DNA of 64,000 nt, taken from positions 50,095,361 through 50,159,360 of the forward strand of contig OZ018324.1 of the NCBI GenBank assembly GCA_963969495.1, read 5' to 3'. Shown piece after piece: positions 1-13,139 of the stretch (within the stretch, counting starts at the first letter, position 1; each line of letters opens with the position of its first letter). Below the pieces are notes generated by a model. That model made no database searches. It was not told the origin of the DNA and worked only from the letters and a program-made list of their open reading frames with translations. The translations under genes and the position numbers were made by a program. Source of the stretch: Ceratothoa steindachneri. Its lineage: Eukaryota > Arthropoda > Malacostraca > Isopoda > Cymothoidae.

Positions 1-569
1 CCTAATGTATCATATCTCGAGTGGATGTCAGGTGACAGATGCTGCCTATTGAGAAATTCACTTATTACTATCATTGTATACCTGCCAGACCTTCCCCTGG
101 CTCTTTCTAACGGCAGATGCACTGTACCGTGATCAGTGGAAGCTTCTTGGAGATTCCTTTGCCCAATTGTTGGAAGGACATAAAAGCAAGCTTGATAAAA
201 CGCTGACATAGAAAAACAGGACTAAGATTAATAAATTCGGCTAATACCAGAAAATGATAAATACTAAAGTGCCTGCAAAGGAAAACTTAAGAGGATTTTT
301 TAAAAGGTTTTTTTATCTTTGAAGATCACCTTAAAGTAAATTTAAGCAGAACATTAAGTGCTTTTAAGTGTTTGGCTTAAGGGTTATTCAGTGAATGGCT
401 GTAATCACGAAGGAATACCAAAAACGTGTGCTCAAAGTGTGTGGCAGTCAGATATACATGGGAAAAATGCCACAGCACAACCCAAAATGCGTTTACTGTT
501 AAGGCGAGCATCGGGAATTTGCAGAGGCATGAAAAGAAATAAAAAAAAGGTCTGCTGACTAAAGTCGCG
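1..569. other. unassigned sequence
   Basis: AT-rich sequence with only short open frames. I recognise no domain, RNA or repeat in it. Confidence 0.4.
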
Positions 570-925
570 TGCTATCAGTTATTATAATTTATGACCTTAC
601 GACCTTCAAAACTTTCAATAATTCCGGGACTAACTTTCTGAGGACCTTGGCAATTATATCATTCGAAATAGAATGTAAACAACATAAGGGTTTCAAATTT
701 CGTTAGAATCAGCCGAATAATTATGATATTATTGCCAAATAATTCCGCGTCTACCTTGGGATGACTTTGGCAATTTTATCATTCAAAAGAGAATGTAAAC
801 AACATAGGGGTTTCAAATTTCGTTAGAATCGGCTAGATAGTTACAATGTTATTACCAAAACAAAAACCAAACAAAACGGGGACCGACCAACCGACCGAAA
901 TAGTGAGATATAGAGTCGCACGCCA
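570..925 (+). repeat. unclassified dispersed repeat, copy 1
   Basis: This block reappears in reverse orientation at 26598-26885. Both copies begin with AGTCGCGTGC, carry the stretch GACCTTCAAAACTTTCAATAA, then a unit containing TTGGCAATT, GAATGTAAACAACAT and TTCGTTAGAATC, and finish with a run of GACC/ACCG motifs and a GAGTC-CGC end. Copy 1 holds the central unit twice (about 622-743 and 744-859). No open frame is shared, so it is probably a non-coding SINE-like or miniature element. Its class is unknown. Confidence 0.7.
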
Positions 926-1371
926 CTAAAAAACAAAAAATATCTACGCAAAAGTTACAGAAAAAAATCGCCCATGAAATAACGACCTAAACATTCTGGT
1001 GACTTTCGCTGATGTAATTTAGTTCGCTCTTCAGAAAAATGGCATAAATGCTTTGTGCCTCCCTCTCAACCTTTACGAAGAATGCCCGAATCTCCAGGAG
1101 GAGTAAGTAAGTAATGGTTCGCTAACCCACCTTCATCCAGGAGGATCCCTGACTGGCTGCTGAAATCGACATAAAGGTTAGTATGACAATCGCTGGTCAG
1201 TCCGAGGACACCAGGGGCCGGTCCTCTTCGGGGAGAGGTGTCAGGAAGTATAAAGGTGTTGACACCAAACAGCGTTCAGGAGGAACCTTCTTCATCCAGG
1301 GGCGGAGGCATCTGTTCCGCGGCAGAGGTATGTGGATATAGATAGCCATCAGCAGGATTCCTTGGAAGAGA

Positions 1372-1372
<1 letters not shown>
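926..1372. other. unassigned sequence
   Basis: No coding or repeat signal recognised. GC content rises after about 1060. The stretch includes several short CCAGGAGGA-like motifs at 1093, 1137 and 1276 but no convincing tandem array. Confidence 0.35.

Positions 1373-1461
<89 letters not shown>
1373..1461. repeat. (TA)n-(TG)n compound microsatellite
   Basis: Pure TA dinucleotides to 1429, then pure TG dinucleotides. It lies directly at the 3' end of the minus-strand SINE next to it and could have grown from that SINE's tail. Confidence 0.95.
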
Positions 1462-1462
<1 letters not shown>

Positions 1463-1700
1463 GTGCTGCGAAGATGGGAGATAAAATAAAGCAGTGTTTT
1501 AGTTAGCTGTGTGTGTGATGAGATGTGTAAGATCTAACCACCCAATACAGGGGTGAGCACAGCGCGTCCACCAATTGTTAGCCAGATCTTTACGTGCGCT
1601 GACGTTTGTATCCGCTCTTGCCGGGATCGAACCCGGTAGCGCGACGTTAGCAGCCCAACGCCGTATCCACGCGGCTAGCAAGAGCTCTGGCTCCAGGAGG
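1462..1700 (-). mobile_element. tRNA-derived SINE (or tRNA pseudogene)
   Basis: Read on the minus strand, about 1618-1690 gives a 72-nt tRNA-like unit. It has a 7-bp acceptor stem (GCTCTTG with CAAGAGC), a D-arm-like box A region (TAGCCGCGTGGAT), a loop CTGCTAA with anticodon-like GCT, and a perfect T arm with GGTTCGATCC (box B). The anticodon stem pairs badly and there is no long variable arm, as a real tRNA-Ser would need. Another 160 nt or so of tRNA-unrelated sequence follows and leads into the (TG)n/(TA)n tract. That is the usual build of a tRNA-derived SINE: Pol III promoter head, unrelated body, simple-repeat tail. Confidence 0.65.
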
Positions 1701-2026
1701 AGTGGAATCAGAGAGTGAAGAAAAAAAGAGAATCCAGTCCTCCACACCATTAAAGAAAGAAAGGGGAAAACAGGTCGGGAATTTCAAGAACTCGGTCAAG
1801 GAAGTTGCCTCTGTTTTCTACGAAGAAAATCCTTTACAGACATGACCATCCTCGAAATAGGATTCACATAAGGTGATATCAAAATAGGAATACACATATG
1901 AGGTTGAGGATGAACACATTTCCCATCGACAGAGATTCCCTCAAAATTATCACCTGAGAATGAACACAAAGTACAACTGGACATACGAAGAAGGCTAATT
2001 CAATAAGGGCCAATGTCCCAGTTTGG

Positions 2027-3290
2027 GTGATCTTCGCGCACGTTATCTGGCTCGGTACCGGGACAAGCGGGGTAGCTATCGCTTATTTCTTTTTGTACCC
2101 GGGACGTGTTCGTTGTAAAATGTGTGCAGGAATCCATTCAATGTTAAAGTGCCCTGTTTTTAACACTACAGCTCTTAGGATAGAGATGCTGTTCCGAACT
2201 AAAGCTATACAAAAGGTGGAGCAGTTCTCGGCACCTTTCAGATGCTTGTCCGACTGATCAGAGAGATTTATCTCATCCTTGTAGTTTCTACCAAGGGAGA
2301 ACCCATATTCTGCCCTTTGGCCTCAAACTTTAAATCATGGTGAAACCGCCTGTCTAGGAGAGGGCCGTGTGGTGACGTTGGAGTTGGTGACAAATCCTGC
2401 CGAAGGTTCTGGTACGAGCCCCTTTAACAACTCAAAATTTCTTGCTCTCACGTTGACCTTTGTCTGGGGGGAAAGTTTCGACCTGCAGGGCCCTATTGGA
2501 TCTCTGGCTATCTCATTGGGTTCTAACCTGGGCAGGCTCCCGAAATACTTATGCACAATTCACACGTTCACCAGCTCACAAAACATGCATTTGGGGCAAA
2601 TGGAGGCTGACCTCTACTTCGGGTGTCAAATTATTCAGGTTTCCCTTTGGGTTGATCCGAATTTGTCCTTGGAATTTTCGGTCACTGGACTTGGCGAATA
2701 TATAAAAACTCTCCAAATCGCTGGGACCCCTTTAACAGACAGCCTTTTACCTCTTGAGCGGTGTGAAAGATCGCGGCGTGGGCATAAATTGCCTCCTGGG
2801 AGTAGACTGCATCCAATTTATGAGAGATCTTCAAAATAAGACACGGGGCAGGGATGCATTCTTCTCCAGTGGGCTTGGGCTCATCCCATATGGGAGTGTG
2901 ACAACTTTCCAAACCCCTCAAAGAGAGAGGTTGCTACGCCTCCCTGGTGTTAGCCGCTGGCCCTGGCCAGGCGGGGATGGGGACAGTTCCAGTACTGTCG
3001 GGGGTAAAAGAAGGTGAGCCGCAGACGGAGAAAAACGATCATCCTAAACCTCCTCAAACTCAAATTCAAACTTACATAAAACCCAACATTCAAATTCAAC
3101 TCGGAAGCCCTGCCTCGGGAAGTAATCCGCCGGGGGCCTACTCTACAGTACTCAAGCAAGGTCAATCAAGATGACGGAGCGGGGATTAAATTAAAACCAG
3201 CTGTAGGGCTCTCCGATACCAACCTAAGAACGGATGCTTCCATCGTGCCCTATGTCAACAGAGGCTTTGACCCTATTCATTCATATTTTC
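2027..3290 (+). pseudogene. BEL/Pao retrotransposon, decayed gag end and protease region
   Basis: About 2113-2250 encodes a CCHC-like knuckle (CKMCAGIHSMLKC followed by F and R spacing) typical of the BEL/Pao Gag C-terminus. About 2770-2910 encodes INCLLGVDCIQF, then LGLIPYGSV, which matches the stretch between protease and reverse transcriptase in Pao polyproteins. The frames between are broken by stops and shifts, and no protease active-site triad is clear. It continues without a gap into the reverse transcriptase remains downstream. No LTR was recognised upstream, so the left limit is approximate. Confidence 0.55.
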
Positions 3291-4590
3291 CCCCCTCAGT
3301 TTATATAAGTCCGATACTGATTTAGACGTAGGGCTTGAACATGTGTTTAGCTTGGAATCTCTGAGCAGTAAAGACGTTGTTACGGACTCTCTGGATACGA
3401 TTAAAATCTCCCAATTTCATAATTCCCTAGAAAAGAGGGGTTGCAAGTATTTTGTAGAACTCCCGAGGTACGGTTAAATTTTTCCGGAGGTGTCCTCAAA
3501 TTACAAAGTAGCTTTGGTATTTTAAACAAAATCAATGCGTCCTTAGCTCAAAGGGGATAACTGAAGCCTATAATGAAATTTTCGAAGGTCAGTTGGATGA
3601 AGGTATAATTGAGCTCATAAATGTGTCCCTAGAGAATTATGACGGCTATATTTGGATCTCCCATAGACCCGTCATAAAATCGGCTGTCCAAACCACCACT
3701 AAAATAAGGGCTGTCCTCAATTGCAGCTTACATACTTTTCGATCTCCATCTCTCAATGATGCATCCTATTCTGGCATAGACCTTCTCACGCCCCTATCAC
3801 CATCTTGTGTCGATTTCGTTCCAACCTATTTGTCATTCTGTCGGACATCGAAAAGGGATTCCTTCGAATCAAATTAAAATTAATAGAATGCAGAAATCGC
3901 TTGTGTTTTTTTCTGGGTAGAGAATGATGAAATTGTTACCTATCGCTATTGTTCTCTCGTTTTCGGACTTAATGCCTCTAATTTTATACTTAACTACATC
4001 CTGGTCTCAAACAACTTTTCAAAGACGATAGTAGATCTGGTCCGAAACTCATGGCACTGGGACTGAGCGCGTTCTCGGGTACCATTACGAATTAGAAACT
4101 GACCTTATATCAGTCATCCCTCCCCATTTTGACCTCATCGCAAAAACTAAAAGAAGCAAAGAAGCATTAGTCTCTCAAATTTCCAAAGTATTTGATCCGT
4201 TGGGACTCTATTTGCCTGTGACAATTAATGGACGACTACTGGTGAAGAATCTATGGTCTAAAAATGTTGATTGGGATTCTGAAGTAGGCGAAACCGAGGC
4301 GAAGGCATGAGAGTGCCTTCGTTCCGAATTGGCGAAGTTTGGGAAAGTGAAAGTTCCACGGTTCGCTTTGGAAGATGACGGTAAAGCCGAACTAAAGGTA
4401 TTTTTTGATGCTAGTAAGGCTTGTTATGGGTTTGCTATCTATGCTCTGAATTCTAACAAACCCTACCTCATATTTTCAAAATCCAATGTTTCCCCTATTT
4501 CAGCGAGAACGCTCCTTCCTTGGAATTAATGGGTGTCGTTCTTGCCTCCAAATCCCTCGCACTCTTCCTTAAGTCTTTGTCTTTTGAAAC
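3291..4590 (+). pseudogene. BEL/Pao reverse transcriptase and Pao-type protein, decayed
   Basis: The order of motifs follows Pao-family Pol. First comes a region before the polymerase (FSLESLSSKD, YFVELPRYG, about 3340-3480). Next is EGQLDEGIIELI with HRPVIKS and SLNDASYSG (3593-3877), the N-terminal palm of Pao reverse transcriptase. Then there is LVFGLNASNFILN (about 3960) and SQISKVFDPLGLYLPVT (about 4170). Last is VPRFALEDDGKAELKVFFDA with ELMGVVLASKSL (4329-4570), the Pao 'peptidase A17' region. At least four frameshifts or stops break it, and the polymerase catalytic YxDD is not legible. It ends abruptly where a Penelope-like sequence starts. It cannot encode a working enzyme. Confidence 0.8.
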
Positions 4591-4965
4591 TTTCCATAGG
4601 AAGTTTCTTCTCGTCAAAAGACAAACTTCCTCTAGAAATGAGAAGCTGTGTTGTTTATGCTTTTACTTGTCCTTGTTGTTTGCAAGGAACCTATATTGGT
4701 AGTACGGTTCGCTCATTGAAAGAGAGGTTTTGTTCTCACATGGGAATAAACCATCGCACTGGAAAAATATTGTCTAAGAAGGAAGCTTCTGTAATTAGAA
4801 ATCATATTATACAATGCAAGACAGAATGTTCCATAGATAACTTGAAAATAATTGGTCATAATAACAATGAATATAGTCTAAGAATTTTGGAATCCCTACT
4901 AATACGTACAAAATCTCCTACACTCAACATAGATAATACCGCTGTTCCCTTTCTTATTTCTTAAT
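4591..4965 (+). pseudogene. Penelope-like element 1, GIY-YIG endonuclease end
   Basis: The C-terminal part of a Penelope-like element (PLE) Pol. A basic stretch FFSSKDKLP is followed by VVYAFTCPCC and GTYIGSTVRSLKERF (the GIY-YIG nuclease core with its Arg), then a His-containing stretch IRNHIIQC and a final E-S-L-L-I-R helix. This part is open and ends at a TAA near 4963. The reverse transcriptase half is missing: the element is 5' truncated and fused to BEL/Pao sequence near 4590, so no start codon of its own is present. In the family this nuclease nicks DNA for target-primed reverse transcription. Confidence 0.8.
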
Positions 4966-5475
4966 TTGAATTACCTCATTCAACAACCAACCAACCCTCT
5001 CTTATTTAACAACCAACCAATCAAATTCCTATCCTTCTTTAAGCCACATCCTTTATAATTTCTTCACTTTGTGATTTCTCCTGAACTTCATCGGTAAGCA
5101 ATATTATACTGTAATTTTTTTACTTTTGTGTTTTTGCTTCTCTTTTTTTGTGTCAATAGTGATTACATTAGATTGATAATTTGATTTTCTTACCTTTTAA
5201 ATTCCTGAGTTATCGGTAAGCAATATTATACTGTAATTATTTCCCTTTGTTTTTTGTTTTTTTCGTTTCAATAGTGTTATATTAGATTAATAATTTGATT
5301 CTCTTGCCTTTTAAATTCCTGAGTTATTTTCTAATTTTTGATTGACCTACATAGTCTTAACCTAATTATTTTTAATATTTTTAATATTCTTTAACTGTAT
5401 TAGATTAATTTATGTATTAGAACCTAAAGATGGGTGATACGCCCGAAACGTTGTTCCATTCCATAAATAAATCAC
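4966..5475 (+). mobile_element. Penelope-like element 1, 3' region
   Basis: AT-rich 3' untranslated part. A block starting ATCGGTAAGCAATATTATACTGTAAT is present twice (about 5091 and 5212), each followed by ATTAGATT and TTTTAAATTCCTGAGTTAT, a tandem duplication of about 121 bp. Near the end lies CTAAAGA-T-GGGT-loop-GCCC-GAAAC (5424-5449), a hammerhead-ribozyme-like core, followed by the ending CGTTGTTCCATTCCATAAATAAA, which contains an AATAAA signal. Confidence 0.65.
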
Positions 5476-5570
5476 ATGTACCTCAGCCTCCTATGTGTCC
5501 TTACCTTTACCGTGAAATTGAAGATTAGACTGGTCAGCAGCAACTCATATGACTATATATATATACCTAT

Positions 5571-6858
5571 ATGCCGGGTATTGCAAAAGTTCAGTTACAC
5601 TCATTACAGGACGCTCTCAACAAAGGACACAATGATAGTTTTGATGCAGTTAGACACGTTTTTATTGTTTTAACATTAAAATAGTATGTGCTAAAATTGT
5701 AATAATAAAATCACTGTGCAACGTGACCGCCCTCGGCGGCAATCACACGCTCCAGGCGGCGAGACCTTAAGTCCGCGCACATGTTGCGGACAAACTCCTT
5801 TCTCATGTTGGCCCATACGTGGTTGATGAAGGACTTAGCTCGTCAACATTGTTCTGGCAAAACTTGAAGGCCTTGCCCTCGACATGCAACCACACGTTAC
5901 AGTCAAGGGAATTGAGATCGGGCGACTTTGAAACCAAAAGTCCTCCGACCACAAGTTCATGTTCGCCCCCAACCACACTTGCCCGGTCTTGGCCGTGTAG
6001 GTAGGTTCACCGTAATGCTGAAAGATGTAGTCCGCCTTTTTCGTGATCTTTCTAACTCAGAGCAGGATTTTCTTGGCCAAGATCTCCCTATAATTGGCCT
6101 TGATGAGCATGTAACCGGCCGCGAACCACACCGGTGGCATCTTCTCGCCATTCGAAGCCACGACGCAAACCATCATCACAGAGGCTGGTTGTTTGGTCGT
6201 GGACTCGTAGCGGACTTCTAAGATGTCATGGCCGAAGCTTAGCTCGCGGTTGTTCAACTTGTTGATGACCGTATCGACCGTGAAGTCGTTTTTTTTTAGC
6301 ATAAAAAAATGAGAATTTAATTGGTATGACTCTCCAAGTCGTTGAAAAGGCGACGACAGCGCTCCCGGCGTTGCTCTCGCATACGCTCGGTGAACAGAGA
6401 CCTTTCCACGCAGCTCAAGCTCTTGCCGCCCTCCTCCTTGACGGCCCTGGACACTAGGGCCACCGAGATCTTCTTCTTCTTCTTTGCGAATGCTGTCAAT
6501 TTGAGCTTCTGGTCACTTTTGAAAGACTTTCTCACATCTAAACGGTTGACAACTTGAGGTCTGTCTGAACGAGGTCGATCTTTGAGTTCTTTCCCGTTCT
6601 TGAGCCTCTCCGCGACTCTGTGGACGGTCATTCGGCTGACGTGGATCCGCTAGGTGGTGTTAGAACTGTTGTGGTACGTGCGCAGGAGTGCAGAGATCTC
6701 GATTCTTTTCACTTCTAACTCGATACACCAGTACAGAATGGAAAAGACGTTTTAATGTCACGTGCTGGAAAAGAACTTTGACGAACCTTTTCTGTCACAC
6801 GCGTAAACCTCTCGAAAGATACACCCTTCCCGAATGTAACAGAGCTTTTGCAAAATCA

Positions 6859-6863
<5 letters not shown>
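5571..6863 (-). mobile_element. mariner-type DNA transposon with decayed transposase
   Basis: Terminal inverted repeats are visible: the left end reads TGCCGGGTATTGCAAAAGTT and the reverse complement of the right end TGCCTGATTTTGCAAAAGCT, with CAGTTACA/CTGTTACA just inside. Both are flanked by TA, and the flanks are (TA)n-rich. The length of about 1.29 kb is normal for mariner. The minus strand holds an N-terminal helix-turn-helix half (RVAERLKNGKELKDRPRS and FAKKKKISVALVSRAVKEEGGKS, about 6631-6317). The catalytic half has ESTTKQPASVMM, VVASNGEKMPPVWF, then a decayed form of the 'Y-F-Q-x-x-G-x-P-x-x-T-A-K' motif. Frames shift at about 6315 and stops follow, and the first catalytic Asp region is disrupted. 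Not functional. Confidence 0.85.

Positions 6864-6904
<41 letters not shown>
6862..6904. repeat. (TA)n microsatellite
   Basis: Pure TA run at the right border of the mariner. The left border is also TA-rich, so the transposon probably landed within an older (TA)n tract. Confidence 0.95.
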
Positions 6905-6909
<5 letters not shown>

Positions 6910-7463
6910 CAGGATTACTCCTAAGGAGTTGGATCTTCAGGATAAAAGTGAATGCAAGTAAAACAGGAACTACATACCTTATTAAATCGTGCTTATCGAT
7001 TAATGATTGAATTTTTATCTGATCCACATAGAATTAAAAATTTTATTTTGATATTTCACTAACAGGAGATATCCTTCTTCTTTGTATCTAAATGAATATA
7101 CAATTTTTGAAAAACATTTATTTTCCGAAATTTCCAACCATTAATGTACCTACATATTTACGACATTTTGTGTTCCCAGAAATTGGCCCTTTAAATAAGA
7201 CTGCTCGTGCCCAGTTCTTCAAATTACTAAAGAAGTTTTATTTACACAATAATTTTAAAATTGTATTTTTTAACAATTTTAAACTGGGAGTGTTTTTTTT
7301 TAATTGCGAGGATAGACTCTCGCCCGAAAGAAGAAGCATGGTTTAACTGTGCGCTCTTTGAAGGCCAAAGTTTGTTCACATCTCGGGATTAGACCAAGAT
7401 AACGTCCTTTGTAAAAAAAAAAAGAAAATTCAGCAATTCGCCAACATTCAATTCAGTGTAAAA
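6905..7463. other. unassigned AT-rich sequence
   Basis: No convincing coding potential. An 84-codon frame at 7092-7346 has low-complexity F/N/K composition typical of AT-rich DNA. Confidence 0.35.
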
Positions 7464-7569
7464 CCGAGATATCTACCAATAATTTTAAGATATTGGAATC
7501 TACTCAAGACACTACGCCGAGATATCTACTAATAATTTTAAGATATTGGAATCTACTCAAGACCCTACG
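7464..7569 (+). repeat. two-copy 53-bp tandem duplication
   Basis: The unit starting CCGAGATATCTAC, running through AATTTTAAGATATTGGAATC and ending ACTCAAGACNCTACG, occurs twice at a spacing of 53 bp with very few differences, so the duplication is recent. Confidence 0.85.
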
Positions 7570-7979
7570 TCACTCAGGGTTTTGAAATATCGCTATATAC
7601 TAAGAAATATAATCCTTTTATCAATAGCAACTTATCTTCCTTCCCATTGTCAATCACATAATTTCAACCAACCAATATTTGCCCCATATCGTAAAGTCTT
7701 CCTTGACTCTTCATTTCGCAAGGTGAGCTTACATATGTGCTGTGACATAATTCTTGTGTCCATTTAATCGTTCATAATTTTTTGTTCTTTTTTTATTTCT
7801 TTTTGTCTTTGTGGTTCTAGTTTATAACTTCAACTTTAGTTTTAAACGCTCAAACTTTTATTTCATATCGCCTTTTTATAATTTCTTTTTGTTTTATAGT
7901 ACCCGAGGATTGGTGTGTATATCATGAAACAGTCGTAATACATTAATCCTGTTTTACTTGTATCTACTTTCATCCTGAA

Positions 7980-7982
<3 letters not shown>

Positions 7983-8061
<79 letters not shown>
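7983..8061. repeat. (TA)n microsatellite
   Basis: About 79 bp of pure TA repeats. Confidence 0.95.
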
Positions 8062-10788
<2,727 letters not shown>

Positions 10789-10800
<12 letters not shown>

Positions 10801-11428
10801 CATCAAATGCCATTTTTATCCATTTGAGTGAAAATTCCCATCGTATTAATTGGAAGGAGAGTTCTGTGATTGCCAAATCAAATGACTTTTTTTCACAAAA
10901 TCTTTTAGAATCGGCATTTATACAACTGACTTCGAATTTTAATCTCAGCCCTGGAATGTATTTTTTGGACCCTTGTATCAAAAGAATGTTTAAGAATGAC
11001 TTTAAAGATAAAATTTCTGAATTAATGATTACCACATAGAAGTTATTTTAGCTTATTTATATAATAAAACCTTTCCTCATATTTTTCTTTTGTCATATTT
11101 TCTAGTTATCATGTGTAAACTTTTTGTTTTTGTTTTCATATTGCATATGTGATTCCCAAGCATTGCCCTCCCCTTTCTTTTGTAACCCGTAAACTATTTT
11201 TTAACCCTGACGGCTCATCTTGTTAATAGGTTTTTTCCAGGTATCTGTTAATCCCACCCCTTTTAATCTTTATATCCCATATTTTCATTAATCAGGTGTA
11301 TAAATATCTTTCTCTTTTTCCCTGTCTTTTAGTCTGCTCAGTAAAGGACCATTAGTCGAAAGGCCTCGCAGTTCTCCGTTGTTTCATTTTCCTCGTGGCT
11401 GTAACGTTATTCATAAATTCCTCACGTT
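10789..11428 (+). pseudogene. Penelope-like element 2, inverted partial copy
   Basis: Reverse complement of 9763-10393. It begins inside the GIY-YIG coding region at TGTTTGCCC, continues with the same residues (HLSENSHRINWKESSVIAKS, NLLESAFIQL) and stop at 11037-11039, and carries the same 3' region to the following (TA)n tract. Small differences from the left arm (for example T/A changes and an N/D switch) show they are not artefactually identical. The 3' part has CTGCTCAG followed by TCGAAAGG (11334-11363), only loosely like a hammerhead core. The 5' end is truncated exactly at the palindrome centre. Confidence 0.8.
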
Positions 11429-11447
11429 CCTTATTTTCGTGATTCAG

Positions 11448-11448
<1 letters not shown>

Positions 11449-11508
<60 letters not shown>
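11449..11508. repeat. (TA)n microsatellite
   Basis: TA run closing the right side of the palindromic Penelope-like insertion, matching the tract on its left side. Confidence 0.95.
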
Positions 11509-11514
<6 letters not shown>

Positions 11515-11950
11515 TATCGCAATGTTCCCCTTATTTCAGAGGGGGGGGGGTGTGAAATATGCTCCACAGATATATTTAGCCTGCCTCTTGCTTCGAGAAA
11601 GGAAAAAGTCACCCACTTCTCAGCTCTCCCACGCCTGTCATCAAAAGCTTGCTGGAATTTGGACTGCCCGTCGGGGAATAATTCGCTTAACAAACTGTGA
11701 GGGATCTAAAATTCGCTTTTCTTGATTCACGCCAAGATAGGAATCGAATCACGCACAGAGAGCTTCATCTTTTGTTTACTATATTCATTCAAGACTCCAC
11801 TTAAGACTCCACAGTTTTAAAGACATAGAATAGCTGTTTTATCATTAATACGCATACATAAATGATTGCATAAGCTCCAACTATTGGCGAATACACAGTC
11901 TCCACCCACTTTCTTTACATATAAATACACAATCTCTCCCTTATCGATAG
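11509..11950. other. unassigned sequence
   Basis: Contains a 10-bp G run (11540) and no recognised coding region. A minus-strand stretch near 11720-11750 has a weak box-B-like GATTCGATTCC. Confidence 0.35.
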
Positions 11951-11984
11951 ACAGTCGACTGAACTTCTCGCACGCTACACAGGC

Positions 11985-12262
11985 CCCCTTCTAGAAACCG
12001 AGCGTATTTTGAGGAATTGAGGAGAACGGCGTCAGGAAATGTTATTCGAGGACTAATGTTCTCCATCCCCGGCCTCCCGGTTCTGGGCACCATTGTAGAT
12101 TGCTTAGTGTAGGGAATGGGCGCAATGAAAAATAAAGAAAGAAAAGTAGCGAAACGAGTTTCGAACGCACTTCCCGCTTCGCTGGACAGCCGTTAGCGAG
12201 AGTCTTAAACCACTCGGTCATCCTGAGGCCCAAAAAAGACTCATTCAAGGAAAGCATTTAAG
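11985..12262 (-). mobile_element. tRNA-derived SINE, class II tRNA-like head
   Basis: On the minus strand the head (about 12235-12150) reads GCCTCAGGATGACCGAGTGG (box A) and ends with GTTCGAAACTC (box B). The spacing is wide enough for a Leu/Ser-type long variable arm. About 160 nt of unrelated sequence follows. Both flanks carry a near-identical motif, CTGAACTTCTCGCANGCTACA (about 11955 and 12268), which looks like a long target-site duplication. It sits just upstream of the Gypsy-like region. Confidence 0.55.
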
Positions 12263-12289
12263 CCGCTCGCCTGAACTTCTCGCAGGCTA

Positions 12290-12749
12290 CAAGTTTACCA
12301 AGCTTTTCTCGGCGAACGGACATACAAGTTCACACCTGGGCATCACGTCAGGAAGTACATCTTCTTACCATTCGCGTTCACGTTTACTTCTTCCACCGAG
12401 AAAGAATTTGAACTCACCTAAGTCCACTCATTCACTTCATCAAGCATTCCTTGGTGGACGGAAACATAAACAGACACTCACAGTCTTGATCCGCACCCGA
12501 AGTCCTGTCCTCTCATCCGCGACCCCAATAACTTCACTACGCTCCATTCACTATGGAAGGACTTTAATTCACCATAGTCCTCTCATTCAGTTCATCAAAC
12601 ATTCTTCAGTACAAACTGTTAGAAGTATTAACTCTCTTGTTTATAGAGATCAATCACTTTTCATTCACGATTTATATTTATTACATGTTAAAGTTAAATA
12701 TTATTTTCATAATAAAAGTGTTGCAAATTACTTCTGATTAACCTGCGTT
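12290..12749 (+). other. possible LTR or 5' leader of the Gypsy-like element
   Basis: Position suggests the 5' part of the adjacent Gypsy element. Two related blocks, CACTCATTCACTTCATCAAGCATTC (about 12424) and CTCTCATTCAGTTCATCAAACATTC (about 12577), lie 153 bp apart. An AATAAA at 12710 could be an LTR polyadenylation signal. I could not find a matching 3' LTR or a clear primer-binding site, so this is an inference from context. Confidence 0.3.
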
Positions 12750-13130
12750 TCAAGAAAAGGAATTTGAATCTACTAACCTGATTGCTGTAGAACTCTTGCC
12801 CCAAAGGATTTCTAATTTAGGCCCTTGTTCGCAGGTATAGGTAACTACCAAATTTCCAAGCGAACGGCTATTGTTAAGGTCCCTCGGTCCGATCTTCGTG
12901 CCGTCTTTAAAGGAATTTTGTAAGAGCTCCATGACTTAAATTTGCTAGACGGGGACATACAAGAGCATAAACAAAATAAAAATAGACATTGCGAACGATG
13001 CGGCCGAAAAGAAGCAACCTTCAAGGGCATTCCCGCACGAGAGGTGAGGCAAAGCATTTTCATTCCTTTTCCTCTTCCGGCTATACTAACTATCCTTATT
13101 CTCACCTTCAGTTTATTCTATTAACTTTAA
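12750..13130 (+). pseudogene. Gypsy-like gag C-terminus, decayed
   Basis: About 12968-13050 encodes CERCGRKEAT with PAREVRQ, the remains of a zinc-knuckle region of the form C-x2-C-G-x-x-H...CPAR seen at the end of arthropod Gypsy Gag proteins. The surrounding frames are broken. It lies directly before the protease remains, as expected. Confidence 0.5.
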
Positions 13131-13139
13131 ACTAATCTA

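Noticed and set aside
358..558. 66-codon plus-strand frame
   Set aside because: No domain, mixed composition, no splice or promoter context; within chance expectation.
1618..1690. A functional tRNA-Ser(GCT) gene on the minus strand
   Set aside because: Acceptor and T stems are perfect, but the anticodon stem mispairs and a class II variable arm is missing; SINE head or pseudogene fits better.
11334..11363. Hammerhead-like motif in Penelope-like element 2
   Set aside because: CTGCTCAG...TCGAAAGG departs from the CUGANGA core at key positions and no stable stem II is evident.
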